A stretch of 64,000 bases of DNA from Paraburkholderia hayleyella (GCF_009455685.1 NZ_QPES01000002.1:372001-436000); one strand, 5' to 3'. Numbered from the stretch's first letter, positions 1 through 9,077 are shown. Made by a program: numbers and translations. The notes: generated by a model from the letters alone, not told the origin.

Positions 1-997
1 GTTCGCGCAGCACGGCAGGCAGGCCGCCCGCGTAGTAAAAATCCTCCATCAGAAATTCGCCGGAAGGCTGCACGTTCACGAGACAGGGCACATCGGAGCC
101 GCGTTCCCAGTCTTCCAGCTTCAGCGCAACGCCGATGCGGCCCGCCAGCGCCAGCAGATGCACCACCGCATTGGTCGAGCCGCCAATCGCCGCATTCGTG
201 CGGATCGCGTTGTCGAAGGCCTGACGCGTCAGAATCCGGTCCATCGTCAAATCTTCCCGGACCATCTCGACAATGCGGCGCCCGGCTAAATGCGCCAGCA
301 CCTGACGGCGCGCATCGACGGCTGGGATGGCCGCGTTGTGCGGCAGCCCCATGCCCAGCGCCTCGACCATGCAGGCCATGGTCGAGGCCGTGCCCATGGT
401 CATGCAATGACCGCGCGAGCGATTCATGCAGGCTTCCGCTTCGATGAACTGCTCCAGGGTGAGGGTGCCCGCGCGCACCTGTTCGGACATTTGCCACACG
501 CCCGTGCCGGAGCCGAGGGTTTGGCCACGGTAGCGGCCGTTCAGCATCGGGCCACCCGAGAGCGCCAGTGTGGGCAGGTTGCACGACGCCGCGCCCATCA
601 GGAGTGCGGGGGTGGTCTTGTCGCAACCGCACAGCAGAATCACGCCATCAAGCGGATTGCCGCGAATGGATTCCTCGACATCCATCGAAACCAGATTGCG
701 AAACAGCATGGCGGTAGGCCGCAAATTGGATTCGCCTAACGACATCACGGGAAACTCCAGCGGAAATCCTCCCGCTTCGTAGACTCCTTTTTTGACGTAC
801 TCGGCGAGTTCGCGGAAATGCGCGTTGCAGGGCGTGAGTTCCGACCAGGTATTGCAGATGCCAATCACGGGCCTGCCGTCGAACAGATGCTGCGGCAAAC
901 CCTGATTTTTCATCCATGAACGGTGGATAAAACCGTCCTTGTCGGCCCGGCCAAACCAGGCTTGACTGCGCAGGGGTTTCTTGACGATGGGGTCCAT
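1..997 (-). CDS. IlvD/Edd-family sugar-acid dehydratase (5' part; cut by window edge)
   Basis: The start codon lies at 997 on the minus strand and the frame stays open to base 1, giving about 332 N-terminal residues of a family that is usually 570-600 aa. The translation has the IlvD/Edd iron-sulfur cysteine contexts GICNTW and CGCDKT, the PCN segment, and a later SGGPMLNG stretch typical of sugar-acid dehydratases. Family knowledge: these [Fe-S], Mg2+-dependent enzymes remove water from aldonic acids (arabonate, xylonate, galactonate, gluconate) to give 2-keto-3-deoxy acids. It is the last gene of the operon MFS transporter-dgoK-dgoA-dehydratase, so galactonate or a related C5/C6 aldonate is the likely substrate (inference). 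It would then stand in for the enolase-superfamily DgoD usually found with dgoKA. The exact substrate cannot be read from sequence. Confidence 0.85.
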   Translation of the reverse strand, partial: MDPIVKKPLRSQAWFGRADKDGFIHRSWMKNQGLPQHLFDGRPVIGICNTWSELTPCNAHFRELAEYVKKGVYEAGGFPLEFPVMSLGESNLRPTAMLFRNLVSMDVEESIRGNPLDGVILLCGCDKTTPALLMGAASCNLPTLALSGGPMLNGRYRGQTLGSGTGVWQMSEQVRAGTLTLEQFIEAEACMNRSRGHCMTMGTASTMACMVEALGMGLPHNAAIPAVDARRQVLAHLAGRRIVEMVREDLTMDRILTRQAFDNAIRTNAAIGGSTNAVVHLLALAGRIGVALKLEDWERGSDVPCLVNVQPSGEFLMEDFYYAGGLPAVLRE

Positions 998-1132
998 GAT
1001 GAGGGGTAGGTGTAATAGGGAAGAGGAAGACAGAAGGGGCGAGGGAGGCGAAATATCGGAATGAGCGCAAACAGGTGGACTCAGGCGAGGCTGGACGCCG
1101 TGCTCAACCATGGTTCGCCTCTCGCCCGTGCG

Positions 1133-1831
1133 CTATTGGCTGTTAGCCGCCCCTGGATGAGCGGTATCGGTTTTTTGCCGTTTGCGCCTGGGTGAGTGCG
1201 CCTGTTTCCAGGCCGCCATGAAATCGCGCGCCCGCGCCGCGACCTCCGCTGCGTCCAGACCTGGCGTGTAGAGCGCGCTGCCCAGCCCGAAACCGCTGGC
1301 GCCCGCGGCCACAAAATCAGCTAGATGGCCTGGCGTGATCCCGCCCACCGGCAGCAATGCCGTGCTGGGGTGCAAGACAGCGCGCCAGGCTTTCAGCGTG
1401 CTGGGCCCGAGTTGTTCCGCGGGAAAAAGCTTCAGTGCATCAGCGCCTGCCGCGAGCGCGGCAAAAGCTTCCGTCGGCGTGGCCACGCCGGGGATCGCCA
1501 CGAGCCCAGCCGCTTTGGCTGCGCGAATGACAGCCGGATCGCAGTGCGGCATGACGATGAGCCGGCCTCCCGCCTTGCGCAGCGGGATGACTTGTTCTGG
1601 CGCGAGAACCGTTCCTGCGCCCACGAGGCAATCTGCAGGCAAACAGGTGCTGAGCGTCTGGATGCTTTGCAGGGGCTCAGGCGAATTCAGCGGCACTTCA
1701 ATCAGGCGGAACCCCTCGTCATATAAAACTTGGCCAATCGCACTGGCCTCGTGGGGAAGCACGCCCCGCAAAATAGCGATCAGTCCGTACAGGTTGAGTG
1801 CGTTGAGTGGGCTCAGTGCAGGTTCAGTCAT
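1133..1831 (-). CDS. dgoA: 2-dehydro-3-deoxy-6-phosphogalactonate aldolase
   Basis: A 232-aa class I KDPG/KDPGal aldolase. It cleaves 2-keto-3-deoxy-6-phosphogalactonate to pyruvate and glyceraldehyde-3-phosphate in the cytosol. Visible family residues are Arg22 in the ILRG strand, Glu45 in IEVPLNS, and the Schiff-base Lys134 in DALKLFP. The IEVPLNSP context favours the KDPGal branch over Eda. The C-terminus runs about 20 basic residues beyond the usual end near 210 aa. The start overlaps the end of the kinase gene by 8 bases, indicating translational coupling within the operon, and the dehydratase gene follows 135 bases downstream. Product assignment is firm; the preferred stereoisomer is inferred from the neighbouring kinase. 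Confidence 0.9.
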   Translation of the reverse strand: MTEPALSPLNALNLYGLIAILRGVLPHEASAIGQVLYDEGFRLIEVPLNSPEPLQSIQTLSTCLPADCLVGAGTVLAPEQVIPLRKAGGRLIVMPHCDPAVIRAAKAAGLVAIPGVATPTEAFAALAAGADALKLFPAEQLGPSTLKAWRAVLHPSTALLPVGGITPGHLADFVAAGASGFGLGSALYTPGLDAAEVAARARDFMAAWKQAHSPRRKRQKTDTAHPGAANSQ

Positions 1832-2873
1832 GGCTAGATCCTTTATCGGTTGAGTGTGTTGGGCGCAGCCTGAGGTCGATCAATCCGGCCTGTTGCGCGA
1901 CTTGCCAGAGTCCGCCCGCCGCAGCCTGTTCGGCGATTTCTGCGGGGGCGTAGCCGTAGAGCGTCAGCGCACGCTGATAACGGCGGCACAAGGCAGCGTT
2001 GCCCGCCAACACGATAGGCAGAGGGTTCGGCGAGGTTGCTGGCGGCAAGCTCGAGAGGGCTTGAAGGCCCGCCAGCTCATGACCGATCAGCAGCCCTGAG
2101 AGATAGTCAGCCTGTGCCTCCGGTCGCAGCGCGCCGGTCAATCCCAATGTGCGGCAACTGAAAAGTGTCGAGAGCAAACCCGCCTGGGTTACACCGGCGC
2201 GCATCACCTCGAGTCCCCGTGCGAATGCCGCATCGTCAGTCAGCGTTTCCGATGACATCGTGCGGCCGAGAATCGTGTGGTGGCGCAGCGCGGCGTAGAC
2301 CTCGCCGGTCATGAACGTATCGAAATGCGTAATCCATGCAGGCCATGGACGAAGGCGGCACGCGTCGTGGCGGCTTTCCACCCGCACCCATTTGGAATGC
2401 GTGCCCGGCAAGCCAATCAGCAGATTGAGCGGTACGGTAGGCGAGCGCCCGTGCAGTGCGCCGATGACCTGGGTTTCCTCGCCCCGGATCACGTTGGGCA
2501 ACAGCGAATGCTCGATCAAGCCAGGAATGACGTGGATGACCTTGCCCAGGGAAGTTTCGATGCGCGTGAGCTGCTGGCTGATTTGTGCGACATCGACCGG
2601 CAATGCCAGATAGGGGGCTTCGCGCCAGCCTTGCGCGCTGCCAATCATCCCGGCGGCAATCACGGGGAGCGCGGGTGCCGCGCTTAGCCAGGCGCCACAA
2701 ACTGCAGCGAAAGCCTGTTCAAACGCCCGGGCGTTACCGCGCTCCGGCAACTGCATCAAGCCCCAGGGCAGATGGCGCTGCTCGATCACGGTGGCTTGTG
2801 CACCGAGCAAATACGCGCGCAAGGACGAGGTGCCCCAGTCCAGGGCGATGAGTTGCGCTTGAGGCGCGTGCAT
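1824..2873 (-). CDS. dgoK: 2-dehydro-3-deoxygalactonokinase
   Basis: A 349-aa DgoK-family kinase. It phosphorylates 2-keto-3-deoxygalactonate at C6 with ATP, feeding the aldolase next to it. The N-terminal ALDWGTSSLRAYLL segment is the phosphate-binding region of this ASKHA-fold family. Other family marks are GMIGSAQGW, the PGTHSKW motif near residue 160, and FMTGEVYAAL. The length is somewhat above the usual 290-330 aa because of a charged C-terminal tail. A CAGGAT ribosome-binding site precedes the start. It overlaps dgoA by 8 bases and lies about 110 bases after the transporter gene, so all are probably one transcript. Confidence 0.9.
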   Translation of the reverse strand: MHAPQAQLIALDWGTSSLRAYLLGAQATVIEQRHLPWGLMQLPERGNARAFEQAFAAVCGAWLSAAPALPVIAAGMIGSAQGWREAPYLALPVDVAQISQQLTRIETSLGKVIHVIPGLIEHSLLPNVIRGEETQVIGALHGRSPTVPLNLLIGLPGTHSKWVRVESRHDACRLRPWPAWITHFDTFMTGEVYAALRHHTILGRTMSSETLTDDAAFARGLEVMRAGVTQAGLLSTLFSCRTLGLTGALRPEAQADYLSGLLIGHELAGLQALSSLPPATSPNPLPIVLAGNAALCRRYQRALTLYGYAPAEIAEQAAAGGLWQVAQQAGLIDLRLRPTHSTDKGSSHD

Positions 2874-2981
2874 TTATTTATCCTGGTTCATGGGTGGATG
2901 GAAACCTCAGGGTTTCGTGATGACGCTGATGGCCTGTTTGCAACCTGTTTGCAACTTTTGTCGTGAACGGCCGGTATGGAA

Positions 2982-4316
2982 CTAGACATGGCGCGAGACC
3001 GGCCTGAGCAGTTGGCTTCGTGACGCGATCCGCAAGCCGAGCATGCCGCCCAGCATGAGCGCGGCGGCGATCAGCAACAGCGCCGGATCATAGGAATGGG
3101 TGGTGTCCTTGATCCACCCCATCGCGGGTGGCAAGGCTAGCCCGGCAAGATTGGCCACCGCGTTAATCAGGGCGATCGACGCCGCAGCGGTCATGCCGGA
3201 GACGAATTCGGTTGTCAGCGCCCAGAACACGGGCGTCACAGCCCAGTTCAAGCCAATTGCCAGCACCAGCATCGCGTAGCGGGTAGGCACATGGCTGGCA
3301 TACAGACAACTGGCGAGGAGCAGGCCGCTGCCTATCAGCGGAATGCCCAGATGCAACGTGCGTTCACCGGTCAGATCGGAATGATGTCCATTGGCATACA
3401 TCAGCACGCAAGCCAGGAGGAAGGGCAGCGCGGAGAGGCTGGCGACGATGAAATTGGACTGGCCCGACAGGTTCTTGACCAGCAAGGGCAGAAACAGCGT
3501 GATACCAATCGTGCCAAAAGCCTGCAGCAACCAGAGGGCCGCCAGCGCCCAGACGGTGCGACTGCCGAACGCGGTTTTGAGTGCGCTTAATTCTGCAGCG
3601 AAGCCGGCTTCTGTTCTGCGTGCGGCCTCGTGGCGGGGCGTCTCCGCGGACAAGGCGCGGTTGAGCCATGCGCGTTGCGCGGGCGCAAGCCACGGTGCAT
3701 CGTCGGGCCGCTCGGGCAGCCGGCGCAGCACAACCCAGCCTAGCAGCACAGCAGGAATGCCTTCAAGGAAGAACAGCCAGCGCCATCCCGCGAAACCCAG
3801 GCCGCCATGCAGCTCCAGCAAGACCCCTGACAGCGGTAAGCCGATCAGCGAGGCAAGCGCGGCTCCGATATAGAAAAACGACATCGCCCGGGCACGGTCG
3901 CTTGAGGGATACCAGCACGCAATGTAGTAAATGATGCCTGGCGTGAAGCCCGCTTCAGCAGCGCCCAGCAGCAGACGCATGACGTAAAACTGGGTGGGCG
4001 TCTGAATGAAGGCCATGCCCGCCGCGATGACGCCCCAGGTCAGCATGATGCGGGCAATCCAGCGGCGTGCGCCCACACGGGCCAGAACCAGATTGCCTGG
4101 CACCTCGAACAGGATGTACGTGACGTAAAACAGGCCTGCGCCGAGACCATACATTTGCACCGTCAAGCCTAAATCCACATTCATTTGCAGCGCGGCGACC
4201 GAGATGTTGGAGCGATCGATGTAAGCGACCAGGTACAGCAACATCAGGAAGGGAAGCAGGCGCCGGTTAATCCGTCCGAGGGTTGCGGCGTGCAATCCGT
4301 CCGCTTGCGAGGTCAT
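2982..4316 (-). CDS. MFS transporter of the anion:cation symporter (ACS) family
   Basis: A 444-aa inner-membrane protein with about 12 hydrophobic segments split by a long hydrophilic central loop (about residues 195-240). The N-terminus has LLPFLMLLYLVAYIDRSNIS, and the first half has RLLLGAAEAGFTPGIIYY, both characteristic of ACS-family importers for tartrate, galactonate, glucarate and phthalate. The start at 4316 (MTSQADG) is chosen because a GGAG ribosome-binding site sits 9 bases upstream; a start 27 bases earlier is possible. As first gene of the sugar-acid operon it probably imports the aldonate used downstream. The substrate is inferred from context only. Confidence 0.88.
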   Translation of the reverse strand: MTSQADGLHAATLGRINRRLLPFLMLLYLVAYIDRSNISVAALQMNVDLGLTVQMYGLGAGLFYVTYILFEVPGNLVLARVGARRWIARIMLTWGVIAAGMAFIQTPTQFYVMRLLLGAAEAGFTPGIIYYIACWYPSSDRARAMSFFYIGAALASLIGLPLSGVLLELHGGLGFAGWRWLFFLEGIPAVLLGWVVLRRLPERPDDAPWLAPAQRAWLNRALSAETPRHEAARRTEAGFAAELSALKTAFGSRTVWALAALWLLQAFGTIGITLFLPLLVKNLSGQSNFIVASLSALPFLLACVLMYANGHHSDLTGERTLHLGIPLIGSGLLLASCLYASHVPTRYAMLVLAIGLNWAVTPVFWALTTEFVSGMTAAASIALINAVANLAGLALPPAMGWIKDTTHSYDPALLLIAAALMLGGMLGLRIASRSQLLRPVSRHV

Positions 4317-4470
4317 GGGCTTTGTCTCCGTCAAAACGAGCACGGTGAGCGGCTCGCCTTTCTAACGATGCCTTCATGGCTGGCTGTTTTTGCGGTACAT
4401 AGTTGTCCGCAATGATCGTCAGAGGAATGACTGTACTGACAGCCCCGTTGAGCGTCAATATATGAATGTC

Positions 4471-4489
4471 AATCCCAAAATGTGGGATT
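4471..4489. promoter_or_regulatory. Perfect inverted repeat, candidate IclR operator
   Basis: AATCCCA (4471-4477) and TGGGATT (4483-4489) are exact reverse complements separated by 5 bases. The site lies in the 276-base gap between the divergent transporter operon and the IclR-type regulator gene. Position and symmetry fit an operator for the neighbouring regulator, and binding is inferred. Confidence 0.5.
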
Positions 4490-4592
4490 TTTAGGGCGGA
4501 AATGAACGGATTTGTGAAACACTCTGCTGCTTTTGTGCCCTTGATGCTGGAATAAAATGCCTGCCTGAATCACAGAACGAGACACGATCAAG

Positions 4593-5453
4593 ATGACTAA
4601 CGACATCAAGACAGACATGAATACAGACAGCAGCATGCCCATCGGGGTGCAAACGCTGCTGCGTGGTCTGGCGGTCGTGCATGCGGTGGCGGCAGGCGCG
4701 CGGGATCTGAAAGAAATCGCGCAAGCGCTCGGCACCACGCGCAGCACGACTCACCGTCTGACAGCCTGTCTGGTTCAGGAGCGCTATTTGCGCAACTTGC
4801 CAGGAACCGGCTATGTATTAGGTTCCCGTTTGATCGAACTGGGTTATCAGGCACGCGAGGCGATTTCCCTGCCAACCGTCGCCAGGCCATTTCTCCAGGC
4901 TCTGGCGCAAGCCACGGGCGACACTATCCATCTGGCTGTTCGGGAAGATGACGACGTGCTCTATCTGGACAAGATCCCCGGTCAGCGCGGGCTGGAGATG
5001 CGCTCCCGGATTGGGCTCCGGATGCCGGTGGCACGCACCGGAATCGGCAAGGCATTAATGCTGGGCCTCGGGGAAGGCGCGTGGCAAACGCTGCTGCAGA
5101 CATCCGCCGAGCGTGCCACGACATCGGTGCCGTCGCAGCCCTGGAACATCTTTCTTATGGGTATGCAGCACTATGTGGCGGGGGGATATGCACTCGATCT
5201 GGAAGAAAACGAACCGTCCATCCGCTGCGTGGCCGCACCCATCCGCGATGCGACCGGCGAGATCGTTGCGGCCTTGAGCGTTTCGAGTACAGCTCCTTAT
5301 ATGTCCGACGAACGGATTCAGGAACTGATCCCGATGGTGATCGAAGCGGCAACAGGGATATCGAAAGAGCTGGGAGGAGAGGGTGCTGGCGGGCAAGCAG
5401 ACGGCTTTTTTCGGGGCAGGCAGACAGCCCCCCGCCGAACCTCACAGCTATGA
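4593..5453 (+). CDS. IclR-family transcriptional regulator
   Basis: A 286-aa regulator. Residues about 17-75 form the winged helix-turn-helix with LKEIAQALGTTRSTTHRL as the recognition region. Residues about 90-265 form the GAF-like ligand-binding IclR domain, with VLYLDKIPG, the ARTGIGKALML segment and the C-terminal AAPIRDATGEIVAALSVS typical of the family. It is transcribed divergently from the sugar-acid operon and probably controls it in response to a sugar-acid intermediate (inference). Downstream methionines at codons 9 and 15 are possible alternative starts, and no strong ribosome-binding site decides between them. The C-terminal 25 residues are Gly/Arg-rich and poorly conserved in character. 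Confidence 0.9.
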   Translation: MTNDIKTDMNTDSSMPIGVQTLLRGLAVVHAVAAGARDLKEIAQALGTTRSTTHRLTACLVQERYLRNLPGTGYVLGSRLIELGYQAREAISLPTVARPFLQALAQATGDTIHLAVREDDDVLYLDKIPGQRGLEMRSRIGLRMPVARTGIGKALMLGLGEGAWQTLLQTSAERATTSVPSQPWNIFLMGMQHYVAGGYALDLEENEPSIRCVAAPIRDATGEIVAALSVSSTAPYMSDERIQELIPMVIEAATGISKELGGEGAGGQADGFFRGRQTAPRRTSQL

Positions 5454-5467
5454 AATCCTTCTGGTAC

Positions 5468-7852
5468 TCAACCCTGCTGCCATTTTGATGCAATCCGTAG
5501 TTCCATGTCGTGATGCTCTTGTACTAATTTTTTATTCTCTTCTGCGATTTTTGATTTTTCTTCAGTTAAACGGTCATTGACGTCTTTCAGTTGAGTAATG
5601 GTGCGTTCATTTTCTGCCGATTTTTTGGATAGCCTTTCGATCTCCATGTTTTTTTCTTCGATAGTGTGAAGCGCTGTGTCTTGATCCTGGTGAAAATCTT
5701 TAGTGATTGCGGCGAGAGATTTTTTCAGTTCCGATATTTCTTTCGATTTGCTTGAAATATCATTTTCATATCGAGCAGTGTCATTTTCATGTAATTGAAA
5801 AAGGCGAGTGGAATTTCCGCGAAGTTCGTTATATTCCTCTTCTGTTTTCTCAAGAAGATTATTTTGTTGCTCAAGCTTCTCGTGAAGTTTATCATTTTCA
5901 GCGTAAAGCTCATTAATTTCAATAGATTGCTTATTAATTGTTTTATTTTTATCCTGAAGTTCTTTTTTCATGGAATCTATATTTTTTGTAATTAAATTGA
6001 GAAAATCATCGTCCAGAATTTTGTTTTGATTTGTCTCGGGCTCTTCGTTGACGATTAACGAATTTTCAGATTGTTGTGGAACGATATTTTCTTCTTCTTC
6101 AATTTCAGGATGTGAGTATGAATTTTCTGCACCACGATTTAATAACCCTGAGACCTGATCCTCTTGCTCTGGGTTCAGTTGCATAAAATCAATCGTTTCA
6201 TTTAAATCATGGTTTTTTAAATACGATATTTCCTGAGGACTTTCCTCGCTACCCGAAGTACTTGAAGTCAATTCATCATTGCTATTGCGCTTGATTGGGC
6301 TTATTGGAAAACTGATATCGTTTTTCTTATCGTGAATGATCACAGGCTTTTCGTTATCGGCCTGCGAATTTTCCGATTGTTCATCGCTGCTATCATCAGT
6401 ATTCCCTTGGGAATATTCACTGAAATCCGAATCGCTATCATATCCTGAAGGGTATCCGCATGAACTTGATGTAGAATCAGAATCATTTTCCATGGAATCA
6501 TCGTACTGTTCCTGCATTTCAGGCATTTCAGGGTTATCTTTATAATCTGTGGGGCACGGCCATAAATTCCCCAGAATATATTCGAAATTATTCGGGATAA
6601 TATCTTCCTGATAAAAAGCACTTTTCCTGACGCGGGCTTCCAGATGCGCCAGGCGTTTCATGATAATTTGCCATTTTTTAAGCGCGTTTTCATCGCTTGT
6701 CATCGACTGCTTTGCCAGCCTTGCCATCATCAGGGTCAAGCGCACTTCATCGAGATCTGGATAACTTAAATCGAGATATTTTAAATCAAGCAGTTTGGTA
6801 ATGTCATGCAATATACCGTTCAAATTATCTTTAGCTACAATGGATAATAATATTTTCTCGAAATTGCGGCTAGATTCAAGCAGTCCGGCATGAATTCCCT
6901 TTAAATTGACGACTGGTCTGTTCGCCATCCGGTAGGCTGCATCCAGCCATGACTTATCAATAAAAATGTTTTTTTCAGACAAGGCACGATAAATTGCGTA
7001 TTGCAATTTATCGTTATTTAAATAAATGATTTGCCTGAGCAGATATCCGGCAACCGGATTTTTTTCATTCAGGAAAATAGCGACCAGCTGTTCTGTCGAA
7101 AAAGTCGACAGAAAATCAAATACCAGTTCAGGGGGCAAGGCATCGTGGTTATCCGCTGTCTTGAGAATCAGCGAGATAGCCGAGCTTTCGCCGCCACGCT
7201 CGCAATGACCCCAGACCTTGATGTGATCCTCTGGCAGGGAACCACGGGAATAGCCCGCAACAGGCTTTAGTTCACGGCCGGCCGCTGGAACGGTGGACTG
7301 TGCCTTTCTCACCGTGGCTTGTGGTGCGGCATGCGGTGCGGGTCTGGCCAACGCTTTAGCAACAGGCGGAGGAGCTGTCCGATTGAGCGGCCTTGAAATA
7401 GCCGGTTTTAATGCGGAATCAGGCGCTGCATTATTTTTCTGGCAGCTCTTGATCCACTTTTTCATTACCACACGAGAAAAATAAGGATTTTTTAAAATCT
7501 GCGGAAGAAGTGCTTGAACGTTACGCATCCAGTCATGGCCAAACTGATCCAGCGCTTTTTCAAGGTCCGCTTCGGTTAATGTTTCTTCATCTAGCTGTTG
7601 ACGCAGGGCATTAACCTGTTTTGTATATTCGTGTCTGGGCACTCCATCGCCACCCGCACTGCATCCGGAATAAACTGGTGGTGATGTGTCTTTAGGTGGC
7701 TGTGGATTTTCTCTGGATTTTGATGATGTGGAGGAAACGGGAGCCTGCGTTATCTTCCTGTCTAATAAGCCAGTAAAGTATTCATCCTGATTGTCATTAT
7801 CGGCTTTGTTATTTGAAGAGGAAGATAAGCGCTTAATGTCATTAAACTTCAT
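5468..7852 (-). CDS. Large AT-rich acidic coiled-coil protein, unknown function (effector-like)
   Basis: I do not recognise this 794-aa protein. From N to C it shows a Ser/Asn/Lys-rich start without a hydrophobic signal peptide. A helical stretch follows (about 70-135), then a Pro/Ala/Arg linker (about 145-200) and a Leu-rich helical region (about 215-425). Next comes a very acidic Ser/Asp/Glu/Asn-rich segment (about 440-615), and last a long heptad-rich coiled coil (about 615-790). The composition (Asn, Lys, Ser, Asp, Glu) and strongly AT-rich codons differ from both flanking genes. Such features are common in proteins secreted into eukaryotic hosts, but no type III chaperone, hrp-type box or secretion gene is visible nearby, so an effector role is only a suggestion. 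It converges with the IclR gene, with 14 bases between stops. Confidence 0.7.
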   Translation of the reverse strand: MKFNDIKRLSSSSNNKADNDNQDEYFTGLLDRKITQAPVSSTSSKSRENPQPPKDTSPPVYSGCSAGGDGVPRHEYTKQVNALRQQLDEETLTEADLEKALDQFGHDWMRNVQALLPQILKNPYFSRVVMKKWIKSCQKNNAAPDSALKPAISRPLNRTAPPPVAKALARPAPHAAPQATVRKAQSTVPAAGRELKPVAGYSRGSLPEDHIKVWGHCERGGESSAISLILKTADNHDALPPELVFDFLSTFSTEQLVAIFLNEKNPVAGYLLRQIIYLNNDKLQYAIYRALSEKNIFIDKSWLDAAYRMANRPVVNLKGIHAGLLESSRNFEKILLSIVAKDNLNGILHDITKLLDLKYLDLSYPDLDEVRLTLMMARLAKQSMTSDENALKKWQIIMKRLAHLEARVRKSAFYQEDIIPNNFEYILGNLWPCPTDYKDNPEMPEMQEQYDDSMENDSDSTSSSCGYPSGYDSDSDFSEYSQGNTDDSSDEQSENSQADNEKPVIIHDKKNDISFPISPIKRNSNDELTSSTSGSEESPQEISYLKNHDLNETIDFMQLNPEQEDQVSGLLNRGAENSYSHPEIEEEENIVPQQSENSLIVNEEPETNQNKILDDDFLNLITKNIDSMKKELQDKNKTINKQSIEINELYAENDKLHEKLEQQNNLLEKTEEEYNELRGNSTRLFQLHENDTARYENDISSKSKEISELKKSLAAITKDFHQDQDTALHTIEEKNMEIERLSKKSAENERTITQLKDVNDRLTEEKSKIAEENKKLVQEHHDMELRIASKWQQG

Positions 7853-8108
7853 GACGACTCCAGGTAAAAATTAAATCAGCGGAAAGTTTGACACTAAAAC
7901 AAGATTAATATTTAATCAGGCTCAAACTGCTTGCAACGAAAAACATAAAACGGCTTTATTTATCTGGAAAAATTCTCAAATAAAACGCTCAAATGCGAGG
8001 TCAAGCCGAGGTAAAACAGGGTGTTGTTGCCATCGGATACCGTTCAGGCATGCTCCCTGGCTGTTCAGGGCTTAAGTAACATCGGCGGCAGAGTGAGTTC
8101 CATCACGC
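7853..8108. other. AT-rich upstream region of the 794-aa gene
   Basis: No gene is seen here. The part nearest the coiled-coil gene (7853-7990) is AT-rich like that gene, while the part nearest the beta-lactamase returns to the usual base composition. The TTCG-N16-TTCG spacing expected of a Ralstonia/Burkholderia type III box was not found. Confidence 0.4.
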
Positions 8109-8140
8109 AAAAAATGCCTGTCCGAAGCGTTGGGACAGGC
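8109..8140 (-). terminator. Rho-independent terminator after the beta-lactamase gene
   Basis: An exact 8-bp stem (GCCTGTCC 8116-8123, GGACAGGC 8133-8140) with a 9-base loop is followed on the minus strand by a T-tract (six A on the plus strand at 8109-8114). It sits 11 bases past the stop of the beta-lactamase gene, on the correct strand. Confidence 0.85.
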
Positions 8141-8150
8141 GCAATCAATC

Positions 8151-9077
8151 TCAGCCGAAGGTTGCCGCCAGCACCTGGGCCACGGCAGCCAGCATGTCAT
8201 CGCGCATCTTTGCGTCTTGTTTGTGTTGAGTGAAATAAATCGCCAGCACAACCGGCGGTAAACCAGTGGGCCAAAGTACCGCGATATCGTTGGTGGTGCC
8301 GTAATCGCCCGTTCCAGTCTTGTCGGCGACCGGCCATGCTGCTGGAACCCCGGCACGAATGCGGGCATGACCTGTCGTATTGCCCCGCATCCAGTCATTC
8401 AGTTGTTGCCGCTGCGGTGCGCCCAGCACATCTCCCAGCACTAGCCGCTGCAGGCTTCGCGCCATGGCAGCGGGGCTTGAAGTATCGCGCGGGTCTCCTG
8501 GAACAGCGGTATTGAGTTCAGGCTCGATGCGATCCAGACGGAACGTGTCATCGCCTATCGCGCGGGCGAACGCGGTCACCGCCGCAGGCCCGCCGACAAT
8601 GTTCAACAACAGGTTCGCCGCTGTGTTGTCGCTGTACTGCAGGGCAGCGGCGCACAGCGCGGCAACGTTCATGCCATTGCCCGCATGGGGCTGGGTGATG
8701 GGCGAATAGGCAACCAGATCGCCTGCGCCATAGAGAATGTGCTGCGTGAGGAGCCCCTCCGTTTGCCTGCTTCGGGCGAGAACCGCACCTATGAGCATCA
8801 CCTTGAATGTGCTGCACAGCGGAAAGCGCTCGTCGGCACGGTAACTCAACAAGGTAGGGCCTGCTGTGGCGAGCGCGAAGACGCCAAGACGTCCGTTCGA
8901 GGCGCGCTCCAGTTCAGCCAGTGACGCATGCGCCGAGGCCAGTGACTCGTGATGGTGATTGTGTCTGGCAGCTTGATCTGTAGGCCGCGCAAGGACGCGG
9001 CCGGTGATAAAGGGTAATGACGCGGCAAGCGATGCGGCTGCAAGCAAGCATTTACGGCGAGTCAGGACGTTGTTCAT
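8151..9077 (-). CDS. Class A beta-lactamase, PenA-type
   Basis: A 308-aa periplasmic serine beta-lactamase counted from 9077. The active-site motifs are all present: CSTFK (nucleophile Ser89 and Lys92), SDN (149-151), EPELN in the omega loop (catalytic Glu185) and KTGTGDYG (253-260). The N-terminus carries TRRKCLLAA followed by a hydrophobic stretch, which fits a twin-arginine signal as in Burkholderia PenA enzymes. The Cys directly before the nucleophile also matches PenA. A start 27 bases upstream is possible. No LysR-type PenR/AmpR gene is adjacent, so local induction is not evident. A clear terminator follows. It hydrolyses beta-lactams; the spectrum cannot be read from sequence. Confidence 0.93.
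   Translation of the reverse strand: MNNVLTRRKCLLAAASLAASLPFITGRVLARPTDQAARHNHHHESLASAHASLAELERASNGRLGVFALATAGPTLLSYRADERFPLCSTFKVMLIGAVLARSRQTEGLLTQHILYGAGDLVAYSPITQPHAGNGMNVAALCAAALQYSDNTAANLLLNIVGGPAAVTAFARAIGDDTFRLDRIEPELNTAVPGDPRDTSSPAAMARSLQRLVLGDVLGAPQRQQLNDWMRGNTTGHARIRAGVPAAWPVADKTGTGDYGTTNDIAVLWPTGLPPVVLAIYFTQHKQDAKMRDDMLAAVAQVLAATFG

Noticed and set aside
7853..8108. Search for a type III secretion promoter box before the 794-aa gene
   Set aside because: No TTCG-N16-TTCG arrangement was found on the correct strand, so the effector idea lacks promoter support.
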